Source: Gimesia aquarii (GTDB lineage: Bacteria > Planctomycetota > Planctomycetia > Planctomycetales > Planctomycetaceae). Taken from it: a stretch of 64,000 nt of DNA. The stretch is taken from contig NZ_CP037920.1 of the NCBI RefSeq assembly GCF_007748195.1, positions 2,915,501-2,979,500 of the forward strand, read 5' to 3'. The position numbers and the translations under genes were made by a program. The notes under the pieces are model-generated. The model was not told the origin of the DNA and searched no databases. It saw nothing but the letters and a program-made list of their open reading frames with translations. This document shows, piece by piece, positions 63,868 to 64,000 of this stretch (position 1 is the first letter of the stretch; every line of letters starts with the position of its first letter).

Positions 63868-64000
63868 CTTGATATTCCTAAATCGGTAAAATATGAGATT
63901 AAGTTCGCTGTCTTGCTTTTTCTTTCACTCTAAACGGTCGGCATCAGGAGTCCAAGTTACTCAACATTTGATTTTTAAAAGAGAGCCAGAGTCCTGATGA

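Noticed and set aside
1..64000. tRNA, rRNA, CRISPR arrays, IS elements, prophage and riboswitches
   Set aside because: I looked for T-loop motifs, spaced repeats, transposase motifs, phage genes and known leaders and saw none that I could support; a tRNAscan-SE and Infernal search would settle it.

Overview
The window looks like chromosomal DNA of a marine-type planctomycete (Planctomycetales, Gimesia- or Rubinisphaera-like; genus uncertain). The evidence is the mix of families: a DUF1501 protein, a BBP7-type outer-membrane barrel protein, three secreted Cys-type sulfatases, a membrane Ser/Thr kinase with an N-terminal multi-helix domain, a eukaryote-like UDP-sugar pyrophosphorylase, and many secreted or membrane proteins known only from this group. 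I saw no IS element, prophage, CRISPR array, rRNA or tRNA gene. Base composition is fairly even, with a few AT-rich intergenic stretches.

Layout. 1-7 kb: truncated leucyl aminopeptidase, nitrilase-family amidohydrolase, queC, DUF1501 protein, secreted Tyr-rich protein, argH, truA. 7-12 kb: zinc-ribbon membrane protein, mdh, bioA, two-helix membrane protein. 12-18 kb: a complete minus-strand pyruvate dehydrogenase operon (aceE-aceF-lpdA). 18-25 kb: sigma-70-family factor, rluB-like pseudouridine synthase overlapping pyrK, a pseudo-receiver protein ending in a KaiA/RsbU-like helical domain, and a membrane Ser/Thr kinase whose frame is broken by a 26-bp tandem duplication. 25-37 kb: Ldh-family oxidoreductase, small hypotheticals, one sulfatase, BBP7 barrel, altronate dehydratase and two more sulfatases. 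37-45 kb: SpoIIE-type phosphatase with a degenerate receiver, bestrophin-like channel, DUF485/sodium-solute symporter/DUF695 operon, HhH protein, alpha/beta hydrolase-like protein, pore-less voltage-sensor-like protein. 45-54 kb: secreted Cys-repeat protein behind a candidate sigma-54 promoter, glgX, uppP, thioredoxin-like protein, and two adjacent large membrane GTPases. 54-64 kb: rpsB-tsf-pyrH, a methyltransferase, hypotheticals, and a minus-strand run ilvD - UDP-sugar pyrophosphorylase - manC - ruvX - hypothetical.

How the genes fit together. Central metabolism is represented by PDH, malate dehydrogenase and glycogen debranching. Sulfatases, altronate dehydratase and the acetate-type symporter suit a life on sulfated, uronate-rich algal polysaccharide. 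Signalling is rich in noncanonical parts: two receivers without the phosphoacceptor Asp, a KaiA/RsbU-fold output domain, a PP2C phosphatase and a split kinase. The most interesting items are the KaiA-architecture protein at 21593-22627, the duplication-split kinase at 22920-24664, the tandem dynamin-like GTPases at 49574-53348, the voltage-sensor-plus-coiled-coil protein at 43590-44498, and the sigma-54-associated Cys-repeat protein at 44993-45511.
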